Origin: Sycobia sp. Sy_11 | Taxonomy: Eukaryota > Arthropoda > Insecta > Hymenoptera > Epichrysomallidae | DNA length: 64,000 nt | Assembly (NCBI GenBank): GCA_018907035.1 | Contig: JACCIC010000286.1 | Coordinates: 425,001 to 489,000, forward strand | Reading direction: 5' to 3' | Shown here: positions 1 through 10,350 of the stretch, one piece after another | Layout: the number at the start of each line of letters is the position of its first letter | How positions within the stretch are numbered: position 1 is the first letter of the stretch | The notes under the pieces: generated by a model | Told to the model about the DNA's origin: nothing | The model's input: only the letters and a program-made list of their open reading frames with translations | Databases searched by the model: none | Made by a program: the position numbers and the translations under genes

Positions 1-130
1 TTGCCTACGATCATCTAATAATCGTCTTATATTAATTATTATTTTCTCGACTATATTTAAATTTGCTTATCTTTTATTGATGTTAAAAAGAAATACGTGT
101 TTTCTATAGTCAAAATTTTAAAAGTAAAAG

Positions 131-348
131 AATTAAGGAAATGATTAGGCTTTCTATCTTGGATTTAGTTTGATTTCCTTAATTTCTTCCTATTTTGGAA
201 AGAATGACATTTTTCTAGGTGGAATCTGCCAAGTGGAAGAATTAAGGAAATGGTTAGGCTTTCTATTTTGATTCTAGTTAGATTTCGTGAACTCTTTCTA
301 ATATTCGAAAGAATGATGTCTTTTCTAGTCGAGACCTTACGAGTTCGA
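131..348. repeat. two-copy tandem repeat, unit 109 bp
   Basis: Two adjacent diverged copies (131-239 and 240-348) share AATTAAGGAAATG, TAGGCTTTCTAT, GAAAGAATGA and TTTTCTAG at matching offsets. No coding content is seen. The origin is unknown; it could be part of a larger satellite cut by the window edge. Confidence 0.75.
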
Positions 349-420
349 AAATTAGATTAATAATAATTAAAATAAATAAAATTATAAGTGTGTATGTGCA
401 TACACACATATACACACATG

Positions 421-497
<77 letters not shown>

Positions 498-1132
498 CCG
501 CATACCTTTCTAACATGGAAAAGAATTTAAAAGCTTGATTTACTATAATCTGTTTTATTTTGTGTTAATAAAATTCTTATATTGGTGATCCGAGTTCAAA
601 TCCCGGTCTTGGCCGATTAACACAAGCACCGCTGTAACAATTTACATGTGCTTTGTTTAAAAACACATCGTAGACCTCCGTCGCTGATTAGCACCAATAT
701 TTGGAAGCATAAATAGAACGACTTTAAATAACATAAAAAAAAGAAAATTATTATATGATCTTAAGTGCTGTACGTTCATATTTAAAGTATAGTATAGCAA
801 TCGCATATTGTGTTTTAGCGGTAGTTTGTGAATCGTAGGTTCGATACTCAGCGGAGGCCGGAAGTGTTTTTTCATCTAAATAAAATAAATTATACGTTCA
901 ACAGAGGTGTTTAACATTTAACTTTACAATAATTAGTGTATAAATATATATTAATAATTATTAATTATTGATTGTAAATCGCGATACGAAATAATGCATA
1001 TAGAAAATAATTTATAAATTTTAATTGAATGCTATATGCGTTACCTAAATACGTAATAATATTTTTTATTTTAAATAAATAAATATTAAAAGAGTCAAAA
1101 AATTATTTACTTTCTCGAGGAAACAAAATTAG
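349..1132. other. AT-rich intergenic stretch, no gene recognised
   Basis: Apart from the (AT)n tract, this stretch holds two short Pol III B-box-like motifs (near 592-604 and 838-848). They look like tRNA T-arms but lack the rest of a tRNA. The short reading frames on the minus strand have no recognisable domain. Confidence 0.6.
425..494. repeat. (AT)n microsatellite
   Basis: An uninterrupted run of about 35 AT units. Confidence 0.97.
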
Positions 1133-1284
1133 TGTTCTGACCTGACGGATCAAACGTATATGTACACTAGTTCATACTAAAATTGTAACATTACAAATAC
1201 AGAAAATCACCGCCATTATTGTGTCACACAAGTGTCTTATATAAGTATCTAAAAACCTATTAAGGGACAACTGCCATACGTATG
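1133..1284 (+). repeat. 5' LTR start and leader of plus-strand Pao element
   Basis: The sequence TGTTCTGACCTGACGG at 1,133 recurs at 7,449, and about 30 of the first 34 bases match, in the same orientation. The two sites bracket all the plus-strand Pao coding remnants and begin with TG, as LTRs do. The LTR's inner boundary cannot be fixed because the downstream copy is cut short. Part of 1,190-1,284 may be decayed gag. Confidence 0.5.
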
Positions 1285-1617
1285 TAACGTGTAGAATTCT
1301 TCTAGCTGGCTATTGCCAATGTAATTGTATTACAGAACAATTAGCGGATAAGCTTCAGTTACAGAGGACATTCAGTAAATTATCGTGCTCCGGCGTAGGT
1401 GAGCTTAAAACACAATCCAATTATTACGTAACTACAAAACTAAAATCAAGAAAAACATCGTTCGAATCGAAAGTAGAATTCGCAGCACTACCAGCAATTA
1501 CAGAGCATCTACTGTTACTTTCAGTAAATAATAGATTATTTTTAATTCCTAAAAATCTAATATTAGCAGATCCAGAGTTTGACAAGTCAGCAAAAATTGA
1601 TGTGCTGTTCGGTACCT
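1285..1617 (+). pseudogene. BEL/Pao retropepsin-like protease remnant (plus-strand element)
   Basis: The plus-strand frame reads CRILL..., then CITEQLADKLQLQ, SGVGELKTQ, LPAITEHL and FLIPKNLILADPEFDKSAKIDV, the usual order in the Pao-clade aspartic protease. This enzyme cuts the retroelement polyprotein during particle assembly. The position where the family has its D-S/Q-G-S active-site loop reads AGYCQC, so the catalytic aspartate is lost. The frame stops abruptly at 1,617, where minus-strand Pao sequence of another family begins. The rest of this element resumes at 5,041. The assignment is from recalled family motifs, not a search. Confidence 0.7.
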
Positions 1618-2215
1618 CATTCTTCTAGAAATTTTTTAAATGATGTTTTGCCGATCTTATACCTGCTTCCCAGAGCCCTCCGTAATGTGGCGTTATAGGG
1701 GGAATGAAAGTCCAGGTAGTTCCATCGTTTGCAAGGGCGGCTGCTGCTGTGTGGTAGAATTGAGATGCAGCAGTAAACATGGTTTGAAGCTCCGTATTCG
1801 CTCCTTTAAATGTTGACGCGTTGTCGCTGTATAGGTTACGGCAGAGGCTTCTCCGACTGACGAACCATCGATAAGCCGCAATAAATGCCAGGGTGGTTAA
1901 GTCACTTACGGGCTCAAGGTGTATAGCCTTGGTGGTGAAGCATACAAAGAACGCTATAGATCCCTTGTAACTGCGGTGGCGACGCCCCTTTGTAGTGCGT
2001 TGAAATGGGCCGGCATAGTCTCCACCTGAGGTTGTAAAAGGCCGAGCGGCGGTCACGCGGGCCGCACGTAACTCGCCCATTAGCTGCTGAGCGAGCCGTG
2101 GCTTTGTTCGCTGACACGTAATGCAGCTGCGGATAATGTTCTTTACCAGTTGGTTTCTTCCTAGTATCCATACGTGCTGCATTACAACATTCGCCGTCAG
2201 CGTTGGCCCATCATG
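1618..2215 (-). pseudogene. Pao integrase (HHCC zinc region plus DDE core), truncated
   Basis: This would have inserted the element's cDNA into the host chromosome. A histidine near HDGPTLTANVV and the pair C-x2-C in CITCQRTKP form the zinc-binding region. A 185-codon open stretch (1,625-2,182) carries the core. Counted from its first methionine, D55 lies in SGGDYAGPF, D120 in YSDNASTFKGA, and E172 in PHYGGLWEAG, giving an intact D,D,E triad. The frame ends at KNF, with the C-terminal part of integrase and the 3' LTR missing. A stretch of this length still open with all three acidic residues suggests it is younger than its neighbours. Confidence 0.88.
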
Positions 2216-3322
2216 AAGAGTTAGTCTATGAATTCGTACGAGAACTGCGAGTGTGAGAGGCGACCTCCAAAGCGTAGAATTCCATCCTCCTTTCCCAAGA
2301 ATGAATTTAACTTAAACAATGGACTACTCTTAAGCAAATATTTCTCAGCTTTTAATAATTTAATTTCGTCTTTGAAAAAGGCTGATTGCGCTATGCGTAT
2401 TATACACATACCGGCGGCGGTTAGTTCGGGTACGGTAAGATCGGCGGGTAAAGAAATTATTCCATTTTTGCGACTGCACAGCTTGTGTAAAGGTCGTAAG
2501 CAATAAATCGTAACTCGCAGCAGTCTCGTCCAGGTCGAAAAACGAGTAAGCATATAGGGTTCTGTTGATTGCGTTTGAATGTGCAATACTTGCGCCGTCG
2601 CTGGGGGCTGCGGCCAATATTCAGATGACCACGATAACCAGTGTGGGCCATGCCACTATAAACTAAGTTAACCTAAATCCTGTGCAGTTGTCCCACGCGT
2701 GGCAATGTCTGCAGGATTTTCCTTAGTGGGTACGTACTTCCAGGTAGCGTTTGGTAATTGCGTTTGGATATAGGAAACGCGATTTGCCACGAACCTTTTC
2801 CAGTGGCTCGGATGCTTATTCAACCATTTTAAAATCATCTCGCTGTCCGCTCACAAAAATTGGAAGGTTTTTAATAAATTCGAGTGACTTTAAATTCTCT
2901 ATCAATTTTACTAATAAGGTGGCATCACATAGCTCCAGATTAGAAATGCTAATCATCTTTACTGGAGCGACCTTGGTTTTCGCTGCCAACAATGAAACTT
3001 TACAGTTTTGTTTCTTATCTTGGACCCGAACACATACGGCTGCTGCATAAGCACGCGACGATGTGTCGGAGAAACCGTGAATTTCACACATGTTATCTCC
3101 CTACATGCCTAACCATCGGGCGATTGTTAAGCTTGGAAGCATCGAAAGTGAGTCACAATAATTGCGCCATCGTGCACGCATATTTTCAGGTAAGTGGGAG
3201 TCCCAACTACTTCTACCGATCCATAAATCTTGCATGAATACCTTCGCCGCGATTGTGATTGGAGACAGCCATCCTAATGGATCAAAGAGTCGCGAAATAT
3301 TCGACAGAACCTTTCTTTTTGT
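2216..3322 (-). pseudogene. Pao RNase H and connection region, frameshifted
   Basis: The segment IHGFSDTSSRAYAAAVCVRV (2,816-3,091) followed by LLAAKTKVAPVK and LELCDATLL is the start of the Pao-type RNase H, which removes RNA from the RNA-DNA hybrid. A later segment (2,221-2,586) contains LTVPELTAA...IIRIAQSAFF and GILRFGGRLSHSQFSYE, the usual linker just before the integrase zinc region. The pieces lie in different frames with stops between them, so the region is non-functional. Confidence 0.8.
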
Positions 3323-4285
3323 TCAGGTGTCAAATTCGCTATCAATATTCTGTGTACTGAACCTGAATACGTCTTTGGTGGGATTACAGTGTACCCCTAA
3401 CGTTTTGACGGCATCTTCCCTTTCAATTTCGTTTGATATTAAAATTTTGATTTGCTCTTGATTTGACGTAAAAATATCGGGGTGATTTACAGCCCACTTG
3501 TCGAGTTTAATACCGGCTGATGACAAGATTTCAAAAAGTTCGTTTCGTTTGTGAATGGCGGTCAGAAGGTCGCCCGCTCTAGCAAAAGTATCATCTACGT
3601 ATGTTTCGTTTTCTAAACAGTATGTACCCAGCGGAAATCGATTACCTTCATCCTGTGTTAATTGTTTTAAGGTCCGTATTGCTAAATACGGCGCACAGGC
3701 TATTCCATACGTTACAGTATTGAGTCGATATTCGACGGGTGCTTCTTGTTCATTCGGCGACCATAAAATACGCTGCAAATCTTGATCGGCCGGAGCTACG
3801 CGTATTTGCCGAAACATCTTAACGATGTTGGCAGTAAACACAAATCTGTATCGTCTCCAATTTAATAATATTAAAGAGATATCACGCTGAAAACCAGGCC
3901 CCGTCATTAAATAGTCATTTAAACAATAACTCTCGCGCGTGCGACGCGACGCATCAAACACTACACGAATTTTTGACGCATTTATTATCGCATGATGAGG
4001 GAGATACCAGACCCTGGCATTAGTACGTTCCGCATCGGCAATGCGCGTCATGTGTCCGAGTTCCTCATATAGGGACATAAATTCTCGGTACGTACATTCT
4101 AATAGAGGGTCTTGCCCAAAGCCACGATGTATAGTACGGAGAGAACAAAGGGCTATTCGACGGGTCTTAGCTCCGACATCGGGGAGCTGAGGCTTTACAG
4201 GTAGACGAACCACATATCGACTTTTCACGTCACACACGAGCGTATCATTAAAAAACTTTTCACAAGCCTCCCCTTCAGGAGTCAA
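3323..4285 (-). pseudogene. Pao reverse transcriptase
   Basis: An open 320-codon stretch copies the Pao RT domain. Landmarks are RVWYLPHHAI (about residue 91), KIRVVFDASRRT (105-116), LNDYLMTGP, QRILW, VTYGIACAPYLA (191-202) and the catalytic box YVDD (229-232). The other catalytic aspartate, expected in the F-x-A-D-I motif, is asparagine here (FTANIVKMFRQ, residue 153), so the enzyme is probably inactive. The frame breaks near codon 320, where the family normally continues into the connection domain. Protease lies upstream and RNase H downstream, as in intact Pao elements. Confidence 0.88.
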
Positions 4286-4690
4286 GTAACGCCTACTGTG
4301 TGGCGAAGCAATTGACCATATACATCGGCTCCTAGAATAATATCAACGGATTCCGACATGTAGAATTGTGGACATGTAGTGTGGAATCAGCTAAAGCTAA
4401 TTCTTTAAATTGATCGAAATTTACGTCTATTAAATCGCGCGAAGATAACCGCGATGTGAGGCGAGGCAGAATGAGCGCTTCGGCATTAATATTCTTCCGT
4501 GCGAAAATGCAGCGGTGGCAACGCCTACGACCGTTAGAGGGATTTTTACACGCTTTCTTGGGAGCACTAATAAACGGGCGGTCGCTTCAGTCACAAAGGA
4601 TCCCTCTGATCCCTGATCTAATAGCATATGAATCGGTGTACGTTTCCCTTGCGGCCCAATTATTGTGACCTACGCGGAAGCGAGGATGAC
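4286..4690 (-). pseudogene. Pao aspartic protease remnant
   Basis: The open stretch 4,430-4,627 reads MLLDQGSEGSFVTEATARLL, then LPRKRVKIPLTVVGVA. The LLDQGSE loop is the active-site signature of Pao proteases (D-Q-G-S). It lies between the zinc knuckles and RT. The region between it and RT is shifted and decayed. Confidence 0.8.
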
Positions 4691-5040
4691 CGTTTGTTCA
4701 GGTACGCTCACCTTAGCAGTATGAGTATTTATACGTGCGGGGGGGGGGAGGGGGCTCTTACCATCTGAAGCACTCTCATCTGCTGCAGTACTTCCCTGCA
4801 TTGAAGCCTTATTGCTAAAATGAATGAAAGAGTGATGTTTCCCTCTGCATGTAAGACAGCGGCTGGCTGAAGGACATTCTCTAAATTTATGACGAGACAG
4901 TTATAACAGAGGCGTAATCGACGGATGTCCTCTTTTGTCTTTTTGCAACAAACTCTGGACATTTACCCAAGGTATGTACCTTTAAACACAATGCACATTT
5001 GCAGGAATTATGGCAGGCGAAAGTAGACTGAGACGAGTCC
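4691..5040 (-). pseudogene. Pao Gag zinc-knuckle region, frameshifted
   Basis: Minus-strand frames give CALCLKVHTLGKCPEF (C-x2-C-x3-H-x4-C) near 4,960-5,000, then CYNC, and after a frameshift near 4,885 HKFRECPSASRCLTCRGKHH. These are the paired nucleic-acid-binding knuckles of Pao Gag. A run of G on the minus-strand equivalent (C/G tract at 4,737-4,749) sits just downstream. The rest of Gag is absent. Confidence 0.75.
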
Positions 5041-5579
5041 ATTACTCAAGTATTATATACCAAATGGAATAAGTTTCAAACCGAACTGTCGCTTTTGAAT
5101 AAGTATAAAATTCGTCGTAAGTTATTAGTAGCTAATGCAATTGATATTCAATTACATGAATTTAGTGACGCAAGCGAACAAGCATACGGTGCATACGTGT
5201 ACCTGAGATCGATAAACCAAAGAAATTAAATATCACTCAAATTAATTTGTGCAAAATCGCGCGTAGCACTGCTAAAAGTTACGTCTATACCGAGATTAGA
5301 AATTTGTGCGACACCGTACTCTCAAAATTAGTAAAATCAGTCAAAGCGGCCCTGAAATTAAATTATAGTAGAACCAGTCTATGGTCTGATTCAACAATTA
5401 CACTTCATTGGATTAAGACTCCTCCATATGTTTTAAAAACGCGTGTGGCTAACCGTGTAACTCAAATTCAATCATTAACGTTGCCGAATGAATGGTTACA
5501 TATTGCAACCGATCAAAATCCAACATATTATATATCGCGAGGACAAAGTACTGCGGAATTCCTAAATAATTGGCATTAG
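5041..5579 (+). pseudogene. Pao RNase H (plus-strand element resumes)
   Basis: The plus-strand frame opens with TKWNKFQTELSLLNKY, then LHEFSDASEQAYGAYVYLR, the start of Pao RNase H. After a frameshift, the open stretch 5,247-5,579 gives SLWSDSTITLHWIKTPPYVL, NRVTQIQSLTLPNEWLHI and YYISRGQSTAEFL, typical of the domain's second half. The sequence differs clearly from the RNase H of the minus-strand fragment, so these are two Pao families. At least two frameshifts make it a pseudogene. Confidence 0.82.
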
Positions 5580-7190
5580 CTACATGGACTTGAATGACTT
5601 GTAGATGTTGAAAAAATTGGAAAATAAATCATTTAGAGGATATAATGATTCCAGAAAAACGCTCATTGAAAACATTAGTCGCGTTAAAAAATAAAACTAT
5701 AGGCGATGATGCAAACAAATTTTTGAATCATTTCCATCAATTAACGACTTGGACTGATTTGTCGCGCTATGTCGGCGATTCATACATAATAGAAAGGCAA
5801 AAGATAAGGTTATGGGTGATTATAGTGTACAAGAACTTGCAGGTGCATATAAATAAATAATTAAAGTAATTCGAAATCAGGATTTTGCAAGTGAAATAGA
5901 AACATTAAATAAAACATTGAAGCTAAACGTTAAAAGTAAATTAACATTATTAAATCCATTTGTAGATACTGACGGATTAATATGGGTAGGCAGACGACTG
6001 CAAAATGTAGCAATGACACATCATGCTAAATATCCAATTTTATTAACCGACAGTAGCCATGTTACAAAGTTAATTATTCGGAATATACATGAAAAGCATT
6101 GACATGCAGGGATACATATTACGTTATATGCTATTCGAAATAAATATTGGATCATTAACCAAAAGAATGCAATTCGATATATTATTCCAACATGTATGCG
6201 ATGTGTTAAGGTAACTTCTAAACTATCAACATATCAAATGGGGAATTTACCTGAATCTCGTGTCATGGAATCGCCGCCGTTTGCAAATGTTGGAGTAGAT
6301 TACTGCGGAGCTTTTAATATTAAGGCAAAGAAATTTAGAAATATAGTTACTGTAAAGGGTTATGTAGCTGTGTTTGCGACAAAGCTGGTTACAGATCTAA
6401 CGGCAAAAACATCTCTTGAAGCAATCAAACCATTTATTGTTAGAAAAGCACAGCCATTGCATATTTATTCTGATCATGATACCAATTTCATAGGTGCAAA
6501 AAATAAAATTCTGAAAATACGAGCATTTATGATGTCTCTAAAATATTACACAATCTGTTCTAAATAATGTCATAATCAGGAAATTACTTGGCACTTCTCC
6601 TCTCCTTTAGAGCCGTACTTTGGGGGGCTATGGGAGACAGCTGTTAAATCGTTAAAACGGCATTTATATAGGGCGGTTGGTGATGCAATGTTCACTTATG
6701 AACAATTCAATAATTATATAAGAGAAATAGAATCGATCTTATAATCAAGACTATTCATACCCTTATCCTCAGATTCTAATGACCACACTGCCCTCATTCC
6801 TTCTCTTTTTCTTATTGGAGGCAGCTCGATGTGCTTAATGGATCATAATTTGCAAGGTATGTAATCAAATAAGTTATCTCTGTGGCAGCGTATACAATAG
6901 ATTAAACAATACTTCTGGCAACGCTGACATTAGGAATATTTAAACGAACTGCATACCCAAAGTAAATGGCATTGCGGAGATGGATCGCAAATCAAAGTTG
7001 ATATTTTAGTTGCCATTAAAGAAGAAAATCTGTCATCTATGCATTGGAGTATTGGGCGCATAATAGCTCTTTCAGGAAGTGATGGTGTACTACTCGTGGT
7101 CCATGTAAGAACACATGCAGGAGAATACAAGCGGTGTGTGACAAAGCTTGCGCCGCTGGCAATTGAAGACAGGTCGATCGAAGAAGATTA
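5580..7190 (+). pseudogene. Pao linker, integrase and DUF5641-like C-terminus, decayed
   Basis: After a broken linker (5,645-5,900), the frame gives LLNPFVDTDGLIWVGRRLQN and HAKYPILLTDSSHVTKLIIR. The integrase zinc region follows, with an in-frame stop just after HEKH. The core has D in GVDYCGAF and D in IYSDHDTNFIGAK. After a frameshift near 6,570 come PYFGGLWETAVKSLKRHLYR and then LIPLSSDSNDHTALIPSLF. Near 6,905-7,190 another frame reads YLNELHTQSKWH, IKEENLSSMHWSIGRIIALS and EYKRCVTKLAPLAIED, matching the DUF5641 tail of Pao polyproteins. The domain order is complete, but several stops and shifts kill it. Confidence 0.82.
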
Positions 7191-7448
7191 AATTCTAGTA
7201 TATTCTATATAATCTAAATTGTGAAAACGAAAGATAAAAATAGTAATTCAATAATGAATAATCTTTTGATATATGCATTGCGAATATATGGATAATCCAA
7301 TAATATTGTTTACTTTATTTTATGTACAATTTAAGCATTGTAATACGCGAAAAGTTATATCAATGAATTCAAAATCAGAATGTTAAATTTATAATACTTT
7401 AAATACAAAGAAATACTGTTGAACTGTGATCGTTCAAGATGGGCGGCA

Positions 7449-7484
7449 TGTTCTGACCTGACGGGTAAAATGTATATATACTTC
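7449..7484 (+). repeat. 3' LTR start of plus-strand Pao element, truncated
   Basis: The TGTTCTGACCTGACGG match to 1,133 begins here. Similarity fades after about 35 bases, where the 3' end of an R1-type LINE begins. Confidence 0.5.
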
Positions 7485-7710
7485 TTTCTTTTTATAGAGG
7501 AGGAGAAAAATTCTTTATGGATCCTGGGAACCGGACCCCGGACATGTGAGAATTACCAACACAAAGGCATACCCACTAAAAAAATACCTCGTCTGTGCAT
7601 TTCCTTAACTGCTTCCCGCAGCTCTGAAAAGAGCTGCAAGCCAGAATCGGCAAGCGTGCACCAAGAAGACCTCCTCTCCCTGGCTCAACTCCCCGCCCCG
7701 GAAACCGCCG

Positions 7711-8991
7711 TTAGTCATTACTTTGAAGAGGGGGCCAGGATGCTCGTCTTTGGGCTCCACTAGATTCCAGCCAAATGGAAAAATCTAGAGAAGGTTCGAC
7801 TTTTTCCGCCTTTACCCATGTCTCCTGGCTAGAGAGCATAAGGGGGACATTGCCTGGCTCCCACTGCCCGCACACAAAAAAGTATAATGCATCATCTTTT
7901 GCGGTCCACAGTACATACAACCTGGATCCGCGACTTTGCCCATCTTATTCAAGTACGCGCGGAAGTACCCGTGGCCGCTCAGCATCTGGGTGAGATAGTA
8001 ATTTACCTCCCCATGCTGCCGACTGATCTACGGGGCTACCTGACTTATAAGTCTGGCGATCCATCTTCCGCGCGTATCTTGTTCCCACCACTTCTGCTAG
8101 CTAGCCAGGGAACGTTCTCTGGCTTGCTTCTTCGCTTCGGCTTGGCGAATGGTCTTCTTCATCTGGTGAACGAACTGCTGCTTCTGGGCCAGGAGGTCTA
8201 TCGGGTTCACCCCGGCTACCAATAGGGAGGCCGCTTGCGAGACCGTGCGATACAAACACGCTACACGAAGATCTTCTCCACACAACCGCCATGCGCCTGC
8301 GATACTTTTCGTACTGCAGCGCATTGGCCTAGACTTCGGCACCGTACAGTATGACGGACTCAGCAGCTCGTAGTAGCAGCCGCCTGATGCAATGGCGTGG
8401 TCCTTCTACGTTGACCATGACCCTGCAAGGGGAGGCCTTCACCACCTCCGCCTTGTCCGCCGACCTCCGAATATGTTTTCAGATGGTCAGCTTCATATCT
8501 ATCATCACCCCAGGTACTTAAAAGATACTTTGGCCAGGCCCGACATTTCCTCAATAATTAGCGGTTGCACTTTGGGGACGTGCTTCTTCGTGAGGAGCAC
8601 AATCTCAGTTTTGGCCTCCGCTAGTTCTAGCCTGTGATCACCCATTCAATGGCGAATTCTGCGTAAGGCACTGGTCAAGGTGCGTCTGTGCCAGCGTCAT
8701 ATTGCGCGTAATAATAACAACTGCCACGTCATCCACATACCAGATCAGCGAGCAGCCTGCAGGCATGTCCAATCGAAGGATCTCTTCATAGGAAATATTC
8801 GATAGATCGGGACTCAAGATGAAGCCTTAGGCAGCGCCACACATTACTTCTTTTCGCTTCGAACCCTCGACGGTTTCATACGGAATGGATCTGTCCTTCA
8901 AATAATTTCAGATGATATGAAATACTTACCTACGAAACCCTTCCCTGCCCTCCGTCAAAGCCTTCTTGAAATCGATCAAGTCATCGCCGTT
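7711..8991 (-). pseudogene. R1-type reverse transcriptase and C-terminal knuckle, decayed
   Basis: The minus strand reads ILSPDLSNISYEEILRLDMP, then WYVDDVAVVI (near 8,728-8,742), where the clade has F/Y-A-D-D. Further on are LHRFILYGAEV-like and LRVACLYRTVSQAASLLVAG + VNPIDLLAQ, a signature of R1-clade C-termini. A terminal segment reads SGHGYFRAYLNKM, CMYC and HYTFLC, the C-terminal zinc-knuckle-like region. Stops and frameshifts are frequent. The endonuclease and the front of the RT are missing. Confidence 0.8.
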
Positions 8992-9372
8992 TCACAGAAT
9001 TGTCAGCCCATGCTGTGAGGGCTCGACTTGGCGGTGGATCGCTGCAAAGATCTCCGTGTAGGTTTTCACCTCAGCGGGCTTAAGGAGCAGCGCCTTAGGC
9101 CTTGCCCCTATCATTTTTGTCTGTTTAAGGGCTTCTACTAATTTATCAGTCCTCTTCTTCTTTGTCATCTCCTTCTTTTTGGCCGACCTCTTCTCTTGCC
9201 TCGTGGGGACATTTTGCCAACCTTGCTCCCGCTGAGTAGGCACGTCCTCACGGCAGGATTTGGCGACCACATTCTTTTCTTTGATGATCTGCTTTTCTTT
9301 CTTTCTCTTCTTTTTTTCTCCTGCCCTCAGTTCAATCCGTTGGAGAGATAAATGGGTGCCTACGAGGTACAT
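8992..9372 (-). pseudogene. R1-type ORF1 (Gag-like) fragment
   Basis: An open 126-codon stretch has a long Lys/Arg/Glu-rich N-terminal part (about residues 18-75) and ends in RPKALLLKPAEVKTYTEIFA, which resembles the start of the conserved R1 ORF1 core. ORF1 would bind element RNA. The frame breaks at 8,992, and RT sequence follows at once, so the second half of ORF1, its CCHC knuckles and the endonuclease are lost. Confidence 0.6.
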
Positions 9373-9457
9373 GTAACCCGTTTATAGGGCCCCCTCGTCA
9401 GATATAACATCTACAGTCTTACTCAATGGCAGCTGTACGTTCAGTCAGTTAAGTTTT

Positions 9458-10249
9458 TTGGACGTTAATGTGATTAGATGTAGTAATAATAAGGTAAAAC
9501 TTAATTGGTACAGAAAGCCTACTTGGTCAGGTAGGTTTTTAGATTTTAATTCACACCACCAATTCGGAAACGAAATTGGGGCATTGAGGGGTGTCATTGA
9601 CAGAGCAATTAAATTGTCACATAAAGATTTTAGACAAAATAATTTACAGATAGTAAGAGAGACTTTTATTAATAATGGCTATCCAATTCAATTTATTAAT
9701 AGATTGACTGCTGAGAGATTGTTTGAAATTTATAATACCGAAAATAGACATAGTGCAGGAATTGATTTTAACGGAGGCAAAATTATTGTCTTACCATATG
9801 TTCGAGGATTATCTGAAAGAATAAAAAGAAATTTTCGGAAATATAACATTCAAATTTTCTTTAAAAATCGCAATAATTTAAGTAGATTGTTTAATAATTG
9901 CAAAGATAAGGATGATTTATGCTTAAAATCAGGAGTTGTTTACAAGATTAATTGCATGGATTGTGATAAATACTATATTGGACAAACAGGTAGATATTTA
10001 AAAAAGAGAATTTATGAGCATAAATATAGTTTACGTAGCTCACATATTACTTCTGGTTTAAAAGAGCATTGTTTAAAGTTTTTACATTCTTTTGATTTTG
10101 TGAATGTGGATATTTTGGAATATGGTATTAATAATAAGTATAAACGGGAGAGTCTTGAAAGTATTCACATTTCCAAGAATCGAAATAATGTGAATTTAAT
10201 GTTAGAGTCTGGTAGATTGGACAGTGTTTATCATTCCTTATTAAATTGA
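9458..10249 (+). CDS. Penelope RT C-terminus plus GIY-YIG endonuclease, open frame
   Basis: The frame is open for 263 codons without an internal stop. Its first codon here is TTG because the 5' end is truncated; no true start exists. Residues 1-55 (KLNWYRKPTWSGRFLDFNSH) are the end of the Penelope RT. Residues 106-145 (KIIVLPYVRGLSERIKRNFR) are the linker. Residues 159-235 are the GIY-YIG nuclease: VVYKI, YYIGQTGRYLKKRIYEHKY, with tyrosines 172-173, G175, R179 and E187 in place. Cysteines 148, 155, 166 and 169 form the Cys pairs typical of the animal Penelope linker and nuclease. In intact elements this nuclease nicks target DNA. The frame is well preserved, so the copy is fairly recent, or the nuclease has been kept. 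Confidence 0.85.
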   Translation: MDVNVIRCSNNKVKLNWYRKPTWSGRFLDFNSHHQFGNEIGALRGVIDRAIKLSHKDFRQNNLQIVRETFINNGYPIQFINRLTAERLFEIYNTENRHSAGIDFNGGKIIVLPYVRGLSERIKRNFRKYNIQIFFKNRNNLSRLFNNCKDKDDLCLKSGVVYKINCMDCDKYYIGQTGRYLKKRIYEHKYSLRSSHITSGLKEHCLKFLHSFDFVNVDILEYGINNKYKRESLESIHISKNRNNVNLMLESGRLDSVYHSLLN

Positions 10250-10350
10250 TTGGTTTTGGACAATTTGTGTAGAGGGGGAATTTATATTTAATTTACGAAA
10301 TTTGGTGGTGGGGATGAGTATATATAGATTAGAATATAAGGTTTAGATTA

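Larger units (their letters stand above)
1618..5040 (-). mobile_element. BEL/Pao internal fragment lacking both LTRs
   Basis: Reading right to left, the domains are gag zinc knuckles, aspartic protease, RT, RNase H, a linker, an HHCC zinc-binding region and the integrase core. That is the normal Pao order. No LTR is seen at either edge: the integrase stops right after the catalytic glutamate region at the left edge, and gag begins at the zinc knuckles at the right edge. Both edges abut plus-strand coding pieces of a different Pao family (protease to 1,617, RNase H from 5,041). Several frameshifts and lost catalytic residues show it is dead. Confidence 0.85.
7485..9415 (-). mobile_element. R1-clade non-LTR retrotransposon, internally deleted
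   Basis: The minus strand carries an ORF1 fragment (8,992-9,372), then without any endonuclease domain the second half of an R1-type RT, the thumb/C-terminal domain and a Cys-rich knuckle. The 3' end is at about 7,485, where it cuts the Pao LTR. This block is richer in G+C than its surroundings. Confidence 0.82.

Noticed and set aside
541..616. tRNA gene candidate around the T-arm-like motif
   Set aside because: There is no D-arm, anticodon arm or paired acceptor stem at the right distance; only the T-arm fits.
2228..2506. Plus-strand frames opposite the Pao fragment
   Set aside because: They are antisense shadows of minus-strand integrase, RNase H and RT coding sequence.
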